Source: Pseudoips prasinana (lineage: Eukaryota; Arthropoda; Insecta; Lepidoptera; Nolidae). Taken from it: a DNA stretch of 64,000 nucleotides. This document shows, one piece after another, positions 42,311 through 52,157 of this stretch. Position 1 is the first letter of the stretch. Each line of letters begins with the position of its first letter. A program made the position numbers and the translations under genes. The stretch lies in NCBI GenBank assembly GCA_951640165.1, contig OX621241.1, positions 3,544,001 to 3,608,000 on the forward strand, written 5' to 3'. The notes under the pieces were generated by a model that saw only the letters and a program-made list of their open reading frames with translations, was not told the origin of the DNA and made no database searches.

Positions 42311-43479
42311 ATGATGAATTGTGGAACTGTCGCTCTAAGTTAATTTACGAAGAAGCAAGCCCTTACACTACTTATGTAAAATCAATAGCAAAGTTCTCTT
42401 ATGATATGCCTACCTACCTACTTTAAACAAAATGGCGACATCGTGAAATTTAACACTGCAGCCGTAACAAATCGGATATCGTAAAATATTCTAATATCTC
42501 ACGATAATTGTCTTGCACTCTGCGTCATCACTTCCCAGTATCAAATTCATGTGTGGTCATTATGTTTTAAAAGCAAAAATATTGCCGTTAAAGAAAATGT
42601 CCGACAATCGCAATAATTCACTTGTTGTCAACATTCGATTGATTCTTTACTCGTGTTTCGAATGCCGCTGCCGACAATTAGTGCATCCACCCTTAAATAT
42701 TTTCACCCTTATTTCATTATACATAGAGTTTATATAAACAGCATTTTCAGCTGGTTTTTGTCAACTATGGTGTTCTCCCATTAACCTGTAAATCGCAGCT
42801 TGACACCTTATTACTACACAAATATAAAACTTAACAATTTAAACCGTATCTATATAAACATATGACTCAAAATTAGTTGTTCAGTCAATAAGACTGTTGT
42901 TAGTCTAATTTGAGTTTTATTGACTGGGGATAAGGTTGTGATTTGAGTGTGGGAATTTTTTATTGAAATCTTAAGATGAGTATTTATAGTACATATCTTC
43001 AAGACGATTATCAATAGGTGAGCAGGCGGCACGATTGAGTAGTTTCCACTGAATCCGATAGTATGTTTGTTTGTTGAGCCGAAATAATGGGAGGTCTATG
43101 TTTCTTAGTAATTGATGTTTGACAATATTATACCTTTTATCTGTTCGGTTCTTTATAAAAAGTCTTCAATTTGTCTGATATAGCACTACTTTTAGGATAT
43201 GAACAAAAAATAGTTTTAATTTTATCAACCGAACCTTACGTTGGGTATAATTAACAAAATGGCGCCTTCCTATCTATTATACATTAGCTGACTATAGATA
43301 GTGTCGGCAAAATAGTCCAATTATCATTTTATACGAGGTGTAACAAAAGTAGTGGAATTAACTTAAGTCCTTAAGTTAACCTATGAAACACAACTTGCAT
43401 AGCTCAGAATTTAAAATATTAAAAAATATATTGCTTCTCCATAGAAAGTAGTATTAGCTATGTGGCTGACATAAAGAAT
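42311..43479. other. No recognised gene or element
   Basis: Nothing assigned. A 74-codon plus-strand frame at 42513-42737 and a 60-codon minus-strand frame at 42850-43032 have no recognisable domain. Confidence 0.45.
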
Positions 43480-43690
43480 ATTTTTTATAAAGACAACGCC
43501 CGCACTTGTGAATCTAATCCCTGTGTCGCGGGGTACTTTATAAACATATAATAGACGGACACAAATTACATCCAGACTCAGAACAACGATTTATGGGTCA
43601 CACAAATAGTTGTCCAGCGCAGGACTCGAACCCGCGACACGAAGGCGAGGCGACTGTCATAGCCGCTGCGCCACACGTGCAGTCAAATAA
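43480..43690 (-). mobile_element. SINE-C, full copy
   Basis: Tail ccctgtgtcgcggggtactt, then ggtcacacaaatagttgtcc, head aggactcgaacccgcgacac and gccgctgcgccacacgtgca. Confidence 0.85.
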
Positions 43691-44100
43691 AACTACCCTA
43701 TCTCATACCGTGGGGGACGTAGAAGTTGTTGCGAGGAAATATCATCTAGAGATCGGGCAGCACCGTCTCTCTATGTACTATGACCATGATACCTTTTTTT
43801 TTTTTTTTTTGCTGGGTGGAAAATCCTGTATGGATGTCCTCCGCCTTGGGGGAGGCGGAGGGGTCTGTCAGACTCCTACTGACCAAAAACCACCCCGGTG
43901 TTCCATCTCACACCTGCGCGGGAACATACGATACTTCCGCAACCCCCGGCTATGACCATGATACCTAACCTAACCTAACCCGTCTGCCAAGCGTAGCGAT
44001 TATGGCATATCCCCAAATGATGGACATAACTCCATTTGTTGAAATCTTTTTGGGAGGCCTTTGTCCAACTGTAGGCATCATTCAGCTGACATGATGAAGT
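43691..44100 (+). mobile_element. SINE-G, split by retro-insert
   Basis: 5' part 43691-43793 (family frame seen as VGDVEVVARKYHLEIGQH and YYDHD), 3' part 43966-44100 with gtctgccaagcgtagcgatt and the tail ggaggcctttgtccaactgt. A telomere-like taacctaacctaacc run lies directly after the insertion. Confidence 0.75.
43778..43965 (-). mobile_element. Poly(A) retro-insert with 16-bp target duplication
   Basis: CTATGACCATGATACC at 43778-43793 and 43950-43965. The 156-bp insert has T17 (43794-43810), then gctgggtggaaaatcctgta, ccttgggggaggcggagggg, ctactgaccaaaaaccaccc. It is a 5'-truncated retro-element 3' end on the minus strand, distinct from the 41926 insert. Confidence 0.9.
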
Positions 44101-44367
44101 TTGCTCTGTCATACTGTGTGGTGACGGCGACAAATATCAGAATATCATCACCCCATCTCATCACGTGGGGGGCTTAGAAGTTGACCCGAGGGAATATCTA
44201 ACAGGAAGAGAGCATTCATTTAGAGTACTATAACCATCATATCGATCGCCAACGCGTCTGCCAAGGGAAGCGATTATGCCATATCCCTCCAAGATGATTC
44301 CAGCGGTGGAGTTTTTATAGCTGTTATGATGATGAAGAGGAAGGAAAGCAGCGTTTAGTTAATAATA
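44101..44367 (+). mobile_element. SINE-G
   Basis: gtcatactgtgtggtgacgg, cagaatatcatcaccccatc, agttgacccgagggaatatc, ending tatagctgttatgatgatga. The frame is open for the first half (SHHVGGLEVDPREYL) and then shifts. Confidence 0.8.
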
Positions 44368-44668
44368 ATAATATCTAGAGACAATGTCACACAGATCATC
44401 CTAGCCCCAAACTAAGCAAAGCTTGTACTAAGGGTACCAGGCGACGATATACATACTTATATAGATAGATAAATACTTAAATACATAGAAAACATCCATG
44501 ACTCAGAAACAAATATTCATGCTCATCACACAAATATTTGCACTTACCGGGATTCGAACCCAGGACCACCAGCTTCGTAGGCAGGAGCACTACCAACTAA
44601 GCTACGGTGACTGACCGTACCGTTTTTATAGCTGTTATGATGATGAAGACGAAGGAAAGCAGCCTTTA
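44310..44668. repeat. 47-bp direct repeats around a SINE-A
   Basis: The sequence at about 44310-44356 (gtttttatagctgttatgat, then gatgaag-ggaaggaaagcag) recurs at about 44622-44668 with two or three mismatches. It flanks a SINE-A. This is longer than an ordinary SINE target duplication. Confidence 0.85.
44370..44617 (-). mobile_element. SINE-A
   Basis: Minus strand, full: tail with aataataataatatc, body tagccccaaactaagcaaag, head gattcgaacccaggaccacc and gtaggcaggagcactaccaa. Confidence 0.85.
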
Positions 44669-45054
44669 ATTACTACTTATCGTATCTTTTGTCTCTCTTC
44701 TTTTGAATACAGTATATCATTGACAGTTATTGCCGTCTCTACATTTACGTCTATCGACATCCATGTTGCATAGACAATGGAGAACCATAGAGCTAAAATA
44801 ATAGAGTTTGTTACAATACAAGAAAGGTGTAACTAATGTGATGTCTTTCGTTTCGCTCCGAGACACGGCGACTAATAACGGGAGGTGTTTTTACTTGATA
44901 GGAGAAATTTTGTGGTATTGTTTGAGGTAAATTGCTTTTTTTGCAACATTACCTGCATTATTAGCTAGGGAATGTTGAAGAAATATACGCAATAATATGC
45001 ATTACTTTGGTTTCAGCACACAAATGGCGCTCGTGGCTAGTTTACACTCACCGG
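44669..45054. other. No recognised gene or element
   Basis: Nothing assigned. Confidence 0.45.
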
Positions 45055-45525
45055 TCTATTCGTCGGTACGCGTTCAGCCCATAGATAGGTGACCGTTAAA
45101 GCGGTATAATTTCTGAGCATCTCTGTGCTTAGGAGGGCACATTAACCGTCACCGTAGCCTAGTTGGTAGTGCTCCTGCCTACGAAGCTGGTGCTCCTGGG
45201 TTCGAATCCCGGTAAGTGCAAATATTTGTGTGATGAGCACGAATATTTGTTTCTGAGTCATGGATGTTTTCTATGTATATAAGTATTTATCTATCTATAT
45301 AAGTATGTATATCGTCGCCTGGTACCCATAGTACAAGCTTTGCTTAGTTTGGGGCTAGGGTGATCTGTGTGACATTGTCGCTAGATATTATTAATATAGA
45401 TATTATTATTAAGCTGTCGGTCCTGGTTGTTGTCATTAGACAACAGTCGATAAGCCATGTCAGAGGCCTACTGTGTGGCTTTTGAACACTGTGACATCCG
45501 GGTAATCACTGTCCATACGATTAAA
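45055..45525 (+). mobile_element. SINE-5S, split by SINE-A
   Basis: Head and middle 45055-45145 (cccatagataggtgaccgtt), tail part 45408-45525 (aagctgtcggtcctggttgt). The first ~40 bp of the 5S-like part are missing. Confidence 0.75.
45146..45407 (+). mobile_element. SINE-A nested in SINE-5S
   Basis: attaa is duplicated at 45141-45145 and 45408-45412. The head has tagcctagttggtagtgctc and gggttcgaatcccggtaagt. Full length. Confidence 0.9.
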
Positions 45526-45554
45526 AAAGAAAGATAAAAGTTAATAAAAATCCA

Positions 45555-45608
45555 CTGTACAATAATTAAAGACCACCAATTTATTGATGGTCTTCAATTA
45601 TTGTACAG
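45555..45608. repeat. Hairpin, 26-bp arms, two mismatches
   Basis: ctgtacaataattaaagacc with accaat (45555-45580) and its inverse at 45583-45608, spaced by two bases. Confidence 0.85.
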
Positions 45609-45937
45609 TTCAGGGATCGGTGATAAATGAAATGTAATAATGAAATTTATTCAGCACTTGGGTATTTTACATACACTTGTACTTGTCAAACTCACAATGT
45701 ATTACATAAACACAGTTTAAAAACACTAATTAAAACAACAAAGTTATTGAATTAGTCCGTCCGTGCTGTCTGTTTGGTCACATATATTTTTAATATCCTT
45801 AAATAAATAATAAATAGCTAGTTACTAAGCTATTATTGTTACATTTAGCAATCGTATATCAAATTAAAGAATTGAAAACAACGAGCAGTTGGCTAGCGCA
45901 AAAGGCTCTCAACCAGTAGCTTAATTTAAGCGACTAA
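45609..45937. other. No recognised gene or element
   Basis: Unassigned AT-rich sequence between two hairpins. Confidence 0.4.
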
Positions 45938-46004
45938 TACCTGAGCTGTGGCCCGAAACCCATAAGGGTGCCCCCCTTATGGGTTTCGGGCCACAGCTCA
46001 GGTA
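45938..46004. repeat. Perfect hairpin, 31-bp arms
   Basis: Left arm 45938-45968 (tacctgagctgtggcccgaa and on to cataaggg), right arm 45974-46004 exactly inverse, loop tgccc. The longest perfect short hairpin in the window. Confidence 0.92.
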
Positions 46005-46260
46005 ACCGCTGAAGTAAAAAGATGGAATTCGAAATGGGAGTCAGATCACTTGCACGGGATTACCGATCACGTGTTAAGGGGGCACCGCGATCCTCGCCGC
46101 TGAGGATCCTACCCTAGCTAGCCTGCGGCTTTCTATAACTACCTAGGTGGTTGACCCGGAGTAGAAAGCCACAAAGAAACTCCGGGCTTGCTTTTTTCGT
46201 CTTCTTTTGCTTTTTGTTTTCGATTTTTTCTTGTTTTATCTTTTTTTTTACCATTATTTT
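46005..46260 (+). mobile_element. Possible LINE 3' UTR
   Basis: GC-richer sequence with a small stem gatcctc-gccgct-gaggatc (46090-46109), gcggctttct and ctccgggcttgctttttt, followed by a long T-rich tract (46190-46270). The arrangement suggests an old retro-element end, but no match exists inside the window. Confidence 0.35.
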
Positions 46261-46579
46261 TTGTTTTTACATTGTGATTGGCTGATATGTGGGCTGACGC
46301 ACGCACAGAACCGATGACATCTAATTAATCAAAATAATTGTGAGGTAATAATAAACAATAACATTCCATTTCACTCAAGCAATTAAAATAACCTCTTGCA
46401 AGATGAACAAACGGTGGCATCCGTGCACATTTACAAAATTAACAAGTCACACGAAGTCGACTAAAGGCGACGACTGTATGAGACAAATAAATGAGTACCC
46501 CAGCAGCAGTCAGATCTTAAGTGAGTCGCTGAAAGCCACTGGATGCGGGAAACGCGAAAAGGTGATATGGATATCTTTA

Positions 46580-46735
46580 TCAATGAGAGAAAGTATCTCT
46601 CTCTCTTGCGTCTAGAAACGAAAAACGAATCCTAACTCTGTTCGTTTATCTTCACTAATATATATCTTCCTCTCAACTTCCGTTCGCCTCGCCTGATCTC
46701 ACTTTCGTAACGCTCTCGTCACGCATTCAGATTTA
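46580..46735 (+). repeat. Repeat F fragment
   Basis: tcaatgagagaaagtatctc, cttccgttcgcctcgcctga, cgtaacgctctcgtcacgca. Same part of F as at 39030. Confidence 0.65.
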
Positions 46736-47091
46736 CTTCAACAATTAGCCATAAGATCACAAACAGGAGTTTCTGTCAGCGCTCTACGGTCGAATTGTTT
46801 ACCTGCATTGTTGGGAAATAATGAAATATATTGCTTTACATTGTGTTGTTGTTTACTGCTTTGGGTGAACTAGGAAAATATAAAAGTCAATAGGTAACAA
46901 CTCTGACGTAACCAACAAGATATTATTTGGCTTTATTGTTGCCAAATAATGAAAGTATTGTGGCTTCTTTACTAACCGGAACGGGGGTTGAAGACCTCCG
47001 TTATTGTGGAGTTATAAGGGATGACTAACGGCTATATTTTAAGTTACGAACACAAAAAAGAGGTGTTAAAATATTAATACAACTTATACTA
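46736..47091. other. No recognised gene or element
   Basis: Nothing assigned. Confidence 0.45.
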
Positions 47092-47475
47092 GTATCTGCC
47101 TCGTTGGTCTAGCGGTAGCGTGTTCACCCGCAGAGAACGAAGTCCTGGGTTCAAATCCCGGGTCGGGCCAAAAAGTGATTTTATGACTTTTCTGTAAAAA
47201 GAATAAATTCTCAGCATCAGCCCGAAGTCTGGGAGTTGGTGGTATTATACCCCCTTGCTTCGGAGAGCACGTAAAGCAGTCGGTCCTGTGCCTGACCTCT
47301 TTCGGGTCGTGTCGCCTAGGCGTCCCATCAGAGCATGAGAGTGATGGAATAGAAAGTGCTCCTTTGTTTGCGCACACACTTGGGCACTATAATATGTCCC
47401 GCGCAGATGGCCAATCTCTGTTGAGACTGGCCGCCGTGGCCGAAATTCGGCTAGGAGGACATTATTACTAGGTAG
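47092..47475 (+). mobile_element. SINE-D, reference copy
   Basis: The tRNA-like head has A-box tggtctagcggtagcg and B-box gggttcaaatcccgggtcgg. The 300-bp body includes cagcccgaagtctgggagtt, gcgtcccatcagagcatgag and cggctaggaggac, and ends with an ATT tail. About 380 bp, longest and cleanest copy. Confidence 0.9.
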
Positions 47476-47504
47476 TATTATATGTATCCAATTAGTAGTA
47501 ATAA

Positions 47505-47770
47505 TAGTGGAGATAACCTGGTGGATAGACCGTTGGACTTGACTCTTCAAATTCATGTGCGTATTAGAAGTTAATTATCGCGTACTTAAAATGGTGAAGG
47601 AAAATGTCGTGAGGAGACCTTCATGCCTAGTTCTACAGAATGTTCTTAATGGCAAGTGAAGTCTGCCAACCCCCACGAAGCCAGCCCGGTGGACTATGGC
47701 TTATGCCCTCTCATTGTGAGGAGGCCTTTGCCTTGCAGTGGGACAGTAACATGTTGCATAATCAATTTAT
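47505..47770 (+). mobile_element. SINE-Q
   Basis: gataacctggtggatagacc, gaaggaaaatgtcgtgagga, gtgaagtctgccaaccccca, tttgccttgcagtgggacag. This is a SINE-like sequence of a type widespread in moths (recognised from memory, single copy in the window). Confidence 0.6.
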
Positions 47771-47774
47771 AACA

Positions 47775-48015
47775 GACTAACAGTGCCCGCAGACTTCGCT
47801 CCGCGTTATAATTTACCCGCAACTTGGATTACATTATTCAAGTTAAAGTAAAGATGCGATATTAATTTTGAAATTTTAATAGCCTCCACACTCCACAATA
47901 ACGTAGCTTGCTATTGGTGAAATAATTTTGAAAATCGGTGCACTAGATCCAGAGATTACCTCTTACAACGTCACAAACTCACAAACTTTACTTCTTTATA
48001 AAATCAGTATAGACT
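47775..48015 (-). mobile_element. Helitron-like remnant
   Basis: ctaacagtgcccgcagactt at the left resembles a diverged CTAG-plus-hairpin end, and cacaaactcacaaactttac ttctttata at the right resembles the Hel-B 5' region. The body differs from both Helitron types in the window. Confidence 0.45.
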
Positions 48016-48837
48016 AAATAATATATATAAGTATGGTGGACAAGGAGATATATAAAAAGTGGACGTAAATTAAGAAGCACTATCTACACTTGAAAAAGAC
48101 GTATTAAACTAAAGCAGTTTGTAAAATAAGTAAAAAATGTTTTGGCACCCCGTAGAATATGCATCACCTTATCGATATCCTTGTATAAAAAACTTCCTCC
48201 CAAATTGGGGGGGAAGTTTTGGATGTTTGTGTGCTGCACATGGTTCAGTTGCATAGGCAAATTAACCTCCTTAAGTTACGTCAAATATTTATCCTACACC
48301 TTGTATATTATTATATTAAAAGTTTAAACCATACATCTTTGAATCTATCATTGTGTTCTCAAAATATCATTTTGCTATCGTAAATCTTCATTTTCATCAA
48401 ACACCATTTCGTAATTTTTGCGTAAAATTATAACAAACATCCGTACATTAGCATTTATAAAATTAGTATGACTTTTTACCTACGTACGTACGTACTTGTA
48501 CACGCTATCCTACTATATTATTACATATGGAAGGCGATAGTTATATCTTGATATATTTCTTTTTTAGTCTGATTAATTAAAAACAAGAACATAAATATCC
48601 AAAACTACAATCGCAAGTACTTTCGCTACATTTCAACTTTCTTGAAAACCAGATCACTTTTGTTTTCTTTCGGGGAAATGAAACCAGACCTTCACACCCA
48701 TTGTAGGCTTCGAAGGACTTAAAGAAAGATAACGCATTTCATTCATTGCGAAACCAAAATGTTGACGCATTAAACATTGGTACTTTACTGCTAAACTATT
48801 ATAAAAATTGCCTTTGGCAGCAGGAGAGTATACATCC
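48016..48837. other. No recognised gene or element
   Basis: Nothing assigned; a short stem aaaacttcc / ggaagtttt lies at about 48187-48219. Confidence 0.45.
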
Positions 48838-48889
48838 ATACATAATTATGATGGATGTAATTTGTGTCCGTCTATTATATAATAATAAT
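48838..48889 (+). mobile_element. SINE-C tail scrap
   Basis: gatggatgtaatttgtgtcc and gtctattatataat match the SINE-C body only. Confidence 0.5.
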
Positions 48890-49142
48890 ATCCTGGGACA
48901 TTATTGATACACGGGCATCTGATCCCAAATTAAGCAGAGCTTGTATTATGGAAACCAGATAACTGATATACTACAGATACTACTTTTCCTTTGTAAATAC
49001 ATACTTATATAGATAATTAAATTACACCCAGACTCCGGACAAACAGACACGTTCACGCCCATAAATATCTGTCCTGGGTGGGAATCAAACCCACGACTTG
49101 CGGAGTGAAAGTCAAGTAACTATCAACCACGCCAACTGGCCC
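48890..49142 (-). mobile_element. SINE-B, full copy
   Basis: Tail aataatatcctgggacatta, body gtattatggaaaccagataa, head gtgggaatcaaacccacgac and caaccacgccaactggccca. Confidence 0.85.
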
Positions 49143-49454
49143 AAAATTTATGTATAATACGCAGCAAAATGAACACTCTGTATAAGATATAACTTATTAT
49201 TGTAACTGTGAAGTGTCGTTGCACTTTTACTCTATATTTCCACATCAAGTATTTATTAACATTTACTTCTTTAAATATTGTTACACTAAAAAAATCCCTT
49301 TCCTAAGGATTACGCCATTCTTACATCACGTACCTACAATACATCCACCTCTGTAGGGTTACTGCCATCTCTAAAATTTGGCAACTAGGACAACACGCGT
49401 GAAAGCGCTGAATTTTGGAGCCCAGAACCCGAACATGTCAACAGTCATAATACT
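49143..49454. other. No recognised gene or element
   Basis: Nothing assigned. Confidence 0.45.
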
Positions 49455-49715
49455 TGCTTACTTATCGTATGGGCTGTGGTTACCCTGACAGAGTTGCTCA
49501 AGCCGCCTAGTAGGCCTCTGATTTGGCTTAACGACTGTTGCCTTAATGGCTACAAACGGGACCGACAGCTTAACGTGTCTTCCGAAGTATGGGGACGCTC
49601 AGAAATTAAACCACTTTGGCGGTCACCCATCTACATATAGTCTGACCGTGGGACTAGTTGCTTGACGTCGCCGATCACTTAAGGAACGGTGAGCGCATCT
49701 GGCAGTCATAATGGT
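49455..49715 (-). mobile_element. SINE-5S
   Basis: Minus strand, near full: tatcgtatgggctgtggtta at the 3' side, and tggcggtcacccatctacat plus ctagttgcttgacgtcgccg at the 5S-like head. Confidence 0.85.
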
Positions 49716-49994
49716 CCTGTGACTCATCGCCAGTACCAGTGTGACAAATGAAATCCCGCCTGGACGCTCCTCGAACACCCTCTAAACTAGGATAACTCCA
49801 GGGACATCCGGACGGATGGCAACCCTACTCCTGTGTCACTGGCAGGTTATTGCAATTGCAACACAATACGATTTTTGTATTTACAAACCCATAGTTATGT
49901 CAATATTATAACTGCTATCCTATTATGTAATACAATTAAGTAATAATAATATGTCATAACTCATAGGTTACATAAAATATTTGAAACTGGGAAA
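49716..49994. other. No recognised gene or element
   Basis: Nothing assigned. Confidence 0.4.
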
Positions 49995-50150
49995 AATCGT
50001 CATGTTAGCTGAAAACCGTCCACCGTTGGACAAAGGCCTCCTCCAAGGATCTTCGCAATAACCGTTGCGGTCTTCTACAGTCCGCATCCAGCGGCAAGAC
50101 GACAAGATAATGGGCAGCAGCGTCTCCCTGAGTTCTAGGGCATATCACTC
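49995..50150 (-). mobile_element. RTE / SINE-G composite
   Basis: Left, an RTE-type end: gtccaccgttggacaaaggc, tcctccaaggatcttcgcaa, gtccgcatccagcggc. Right, a SINE-G-like scrap: ataatgggcagcagcgtctc. Either a recombinant or two adjacent fragments. Confidence 0.55.
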
Positions 50151-50254
50151 ACTTAAATGTTGCCACCAATCGGTATCAAAAATCTCTATCTAAATATCAA
50201 AAGCTTTTGGTCATCTTATGCCACCACGTCTGAAGGTTTAAGTTCTAGTAATCA

Positions 50255-50510
50255 GCGCATAGCTAGATGCTCTCACATGTCCGTAAGCCATCGGTGAGGT
50301 TAAGCAACTAGCCTCGCGGTCAGTCCGTAGATGGATGACCGCCAAAGTGGTTCAATTTCTGAGCGTCTCCGTGCTTCGGAGGGCACGTTAAGCTGTCGGT
50401 CCCGGTTGTAGTCATTAGATAACAGTCGTTAAGCCATGTCAGAGGCCTACTGGGCGGCTTGAGCAACTCTGACACTAGGGTTACCACTACCCATACGATA
50501 AGCAAGCAAG
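50255..50510 (+). mobile_element. SINE-5S, reference copy
   Basis: The head closely follows insect 5S rRNA from about position 45 of that gene: gatcggtgaggttaagcaac-like sequence (here ccatcggtgaggttaagcaac, 50288-50308) covers the internal A-box region, and cgcggtcagtccgtagatgg then atgaccgcc (50315-50343) covers the C-box region. The remainder (gtgcttcggagggcacgtta, gtcagaggcctactgggcgg, gggttaccactacccatacg) is an unrelated body, ending in a (aagc)n/(aagt)n tail. 255 bp. A 5S-type pol III promoter would make this a SINE3-class element. Confidence 0.85.
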
Positions 50511-50550
50511 CATCACCACTGGTTATCACTAATCAGTGATAATCAGTGGT
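50511..50550. repeat. Imperfect hairpin
   Basis: accactggttatcact / agtgataatcagtggt around aatc at about 50515-50550, directly after the SINE-5S tail. Confidence 0.7.
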
Positions 50551-51932
50551 CACGTCATAATATTAAACAAAACTTACCCCGTAAATACTCATAGTATGCA
50601 CAGTAAGTGAACTTCATAAAATCAACGACAAAAGAAGGAAACCAGTTAACAGGTAGCGACAGGGTACAGGTGTGACCGAAGGTTGTGGCTCGTAGACAAG
50701 TTACGACATGTGCGGCTTTGTTTTAATGACGTGCACTCCCTACGAGTAAGAGCCGATAATGTAGAGTCGTATACTTAATAATGTATAACTATACGTATGT
50801 GTAGTAATGATGTAGAGTCCTATACTTAGCAATTTAATTTTTTTTTTCAATTAATTTATTTATTAGCTCTTAATTTCTATCTTATTCTTATATGAGTCAA
50901 TCCCAGTAAGTTAAATTAATACTTGTGGTGGGGTTGACTTGCTTCTTTCCTTAATTGCTAATAACAAAATGGTGAGACCTAATTAACATCAAATCTTAGA
51001 CTATAGTATAAAAATAATAATAATAATAATAGAAAACACAAAACATATAAAACATAATAATAATAATAACATTTTATAAACATACTGCTACTTTTTTATA
51101 TATATACAATTCACTACATCCTAACACAGCCTTATACACAGGTATCAGATAGATCAACAACGTAGATAGAGCAATGTATAAAAATACTAATACCTTTTGA
51201 AAGTCGATTCAATCAAATAAAGTCTAAGTTACACTGCTAAGAAAATGGGCCCCATTTTAGATATTGTTTTAATTTACTGGTAATATAAAAACCCCAATTC
51301 ACGATTAAAAGTGTCATTGAAATTCTTCTGGGAAGAATTTTTGTGTTTATTCATTAATATCTCGAAGAGCATGTTACACTATTGGTCTTGCACCAAATCT
51401 CTCTCAAATTGTGTCGGCCAGCCGTTCCCATCATCTCGAGAGTGAGAGAATAGAGAGAGCATCTGTGTGTACGCCAACACTCATTTATTCGAAATCCATA
51501 TTCCTTTTTAGCATAAAACCGGTAAATAATCATAAACAAATAGAAATGTTCATCATAGTAACATAATACTCAATACACGCTTTTTACTTTTTGCGCGTAG
51601 TTTAATGCCACCGCTTTTGATGACATCACTGACCAAATTATCATGACCTATCTATCTTAGTTTGATTCCAACTGTGTATTCTAGTTCGAGATTAGCAGTA
51701 TGAGTTCTAGAGGTCTTGAGTATCTGGTTGGTAAGGGGAATGGACGGCCTTGCTGATTGTGTGACTTGATGGGTCTCAAACGATTTGAGTACTAGTTTTA
51801 ATATATTTTTATGTCTATTTCTTTATATTGAATGAATGGTTAGACGACATGTTTATTTGGTTTGTTTTGAACCGTCAAATTATAATGGTGCTTAAGTTTT
51901 ATAAGTATTTTAATAACAATGGTTAGATTCTT
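50551..51932. other. No recognised gene; local AT repeats
   Basis: gatgtagagtc-tatactta occurs twice near 50756-50830. (TAA)n runs at about 51015-51035 and 51056-51068. Nothing else assigned over 1.4 kb. Confidence 0.45.
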
Positions 51933-52068
51933 TCCTTAGGAGATAAACAACTGAATCTTATATTCCAAGCTTGAGTTGTCTTGGACAGATTTGTAAACAA
52001 TTGGTTTACAAATCTGCTTAGACAACTCAAGCTTGGAATATAAGATTTAGTTGTTTCTTTCCTAAGGA
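51933..52068. repeat. Foldback, ~65-bp arms
   Basis: 51933-51998 pairs with 52004-52068 around aattg, with about five mismatches or one-base gaps. Arms include atattccaagcttgagttgt. The termini tccttagg / cctaagga are themselves palindromic. No clear target duplication. Confidence 0.85.
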
Positions 52069-52157
52069 ACAATTTAGTCCAACCACTTTATAATAAAGAA
52101 TTTTCTTACCTTAAGTAGGTACCAGTCTACCCATTAGAGTCATACACGGATTAGCAG

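Noticed and set aside
43963..43981. Interstitial telomere
   Set aside because: Only about three CCTAA units inside a SINE; too short to claim.
47092..47170. tRNA gene
   Set aside because: A- and B-box motifs are present, but there is no closing acceptor stem and the unit continues into a repeated SINE body. The same applies to all SINE-A, -B, -C and -D heads.
50288..50343. 5S rRNA gene
   Set aside because: Only the central/second-half portion is 5S-like, it is diverged, and it is fused to a repeated non-5S body found at eight sites.
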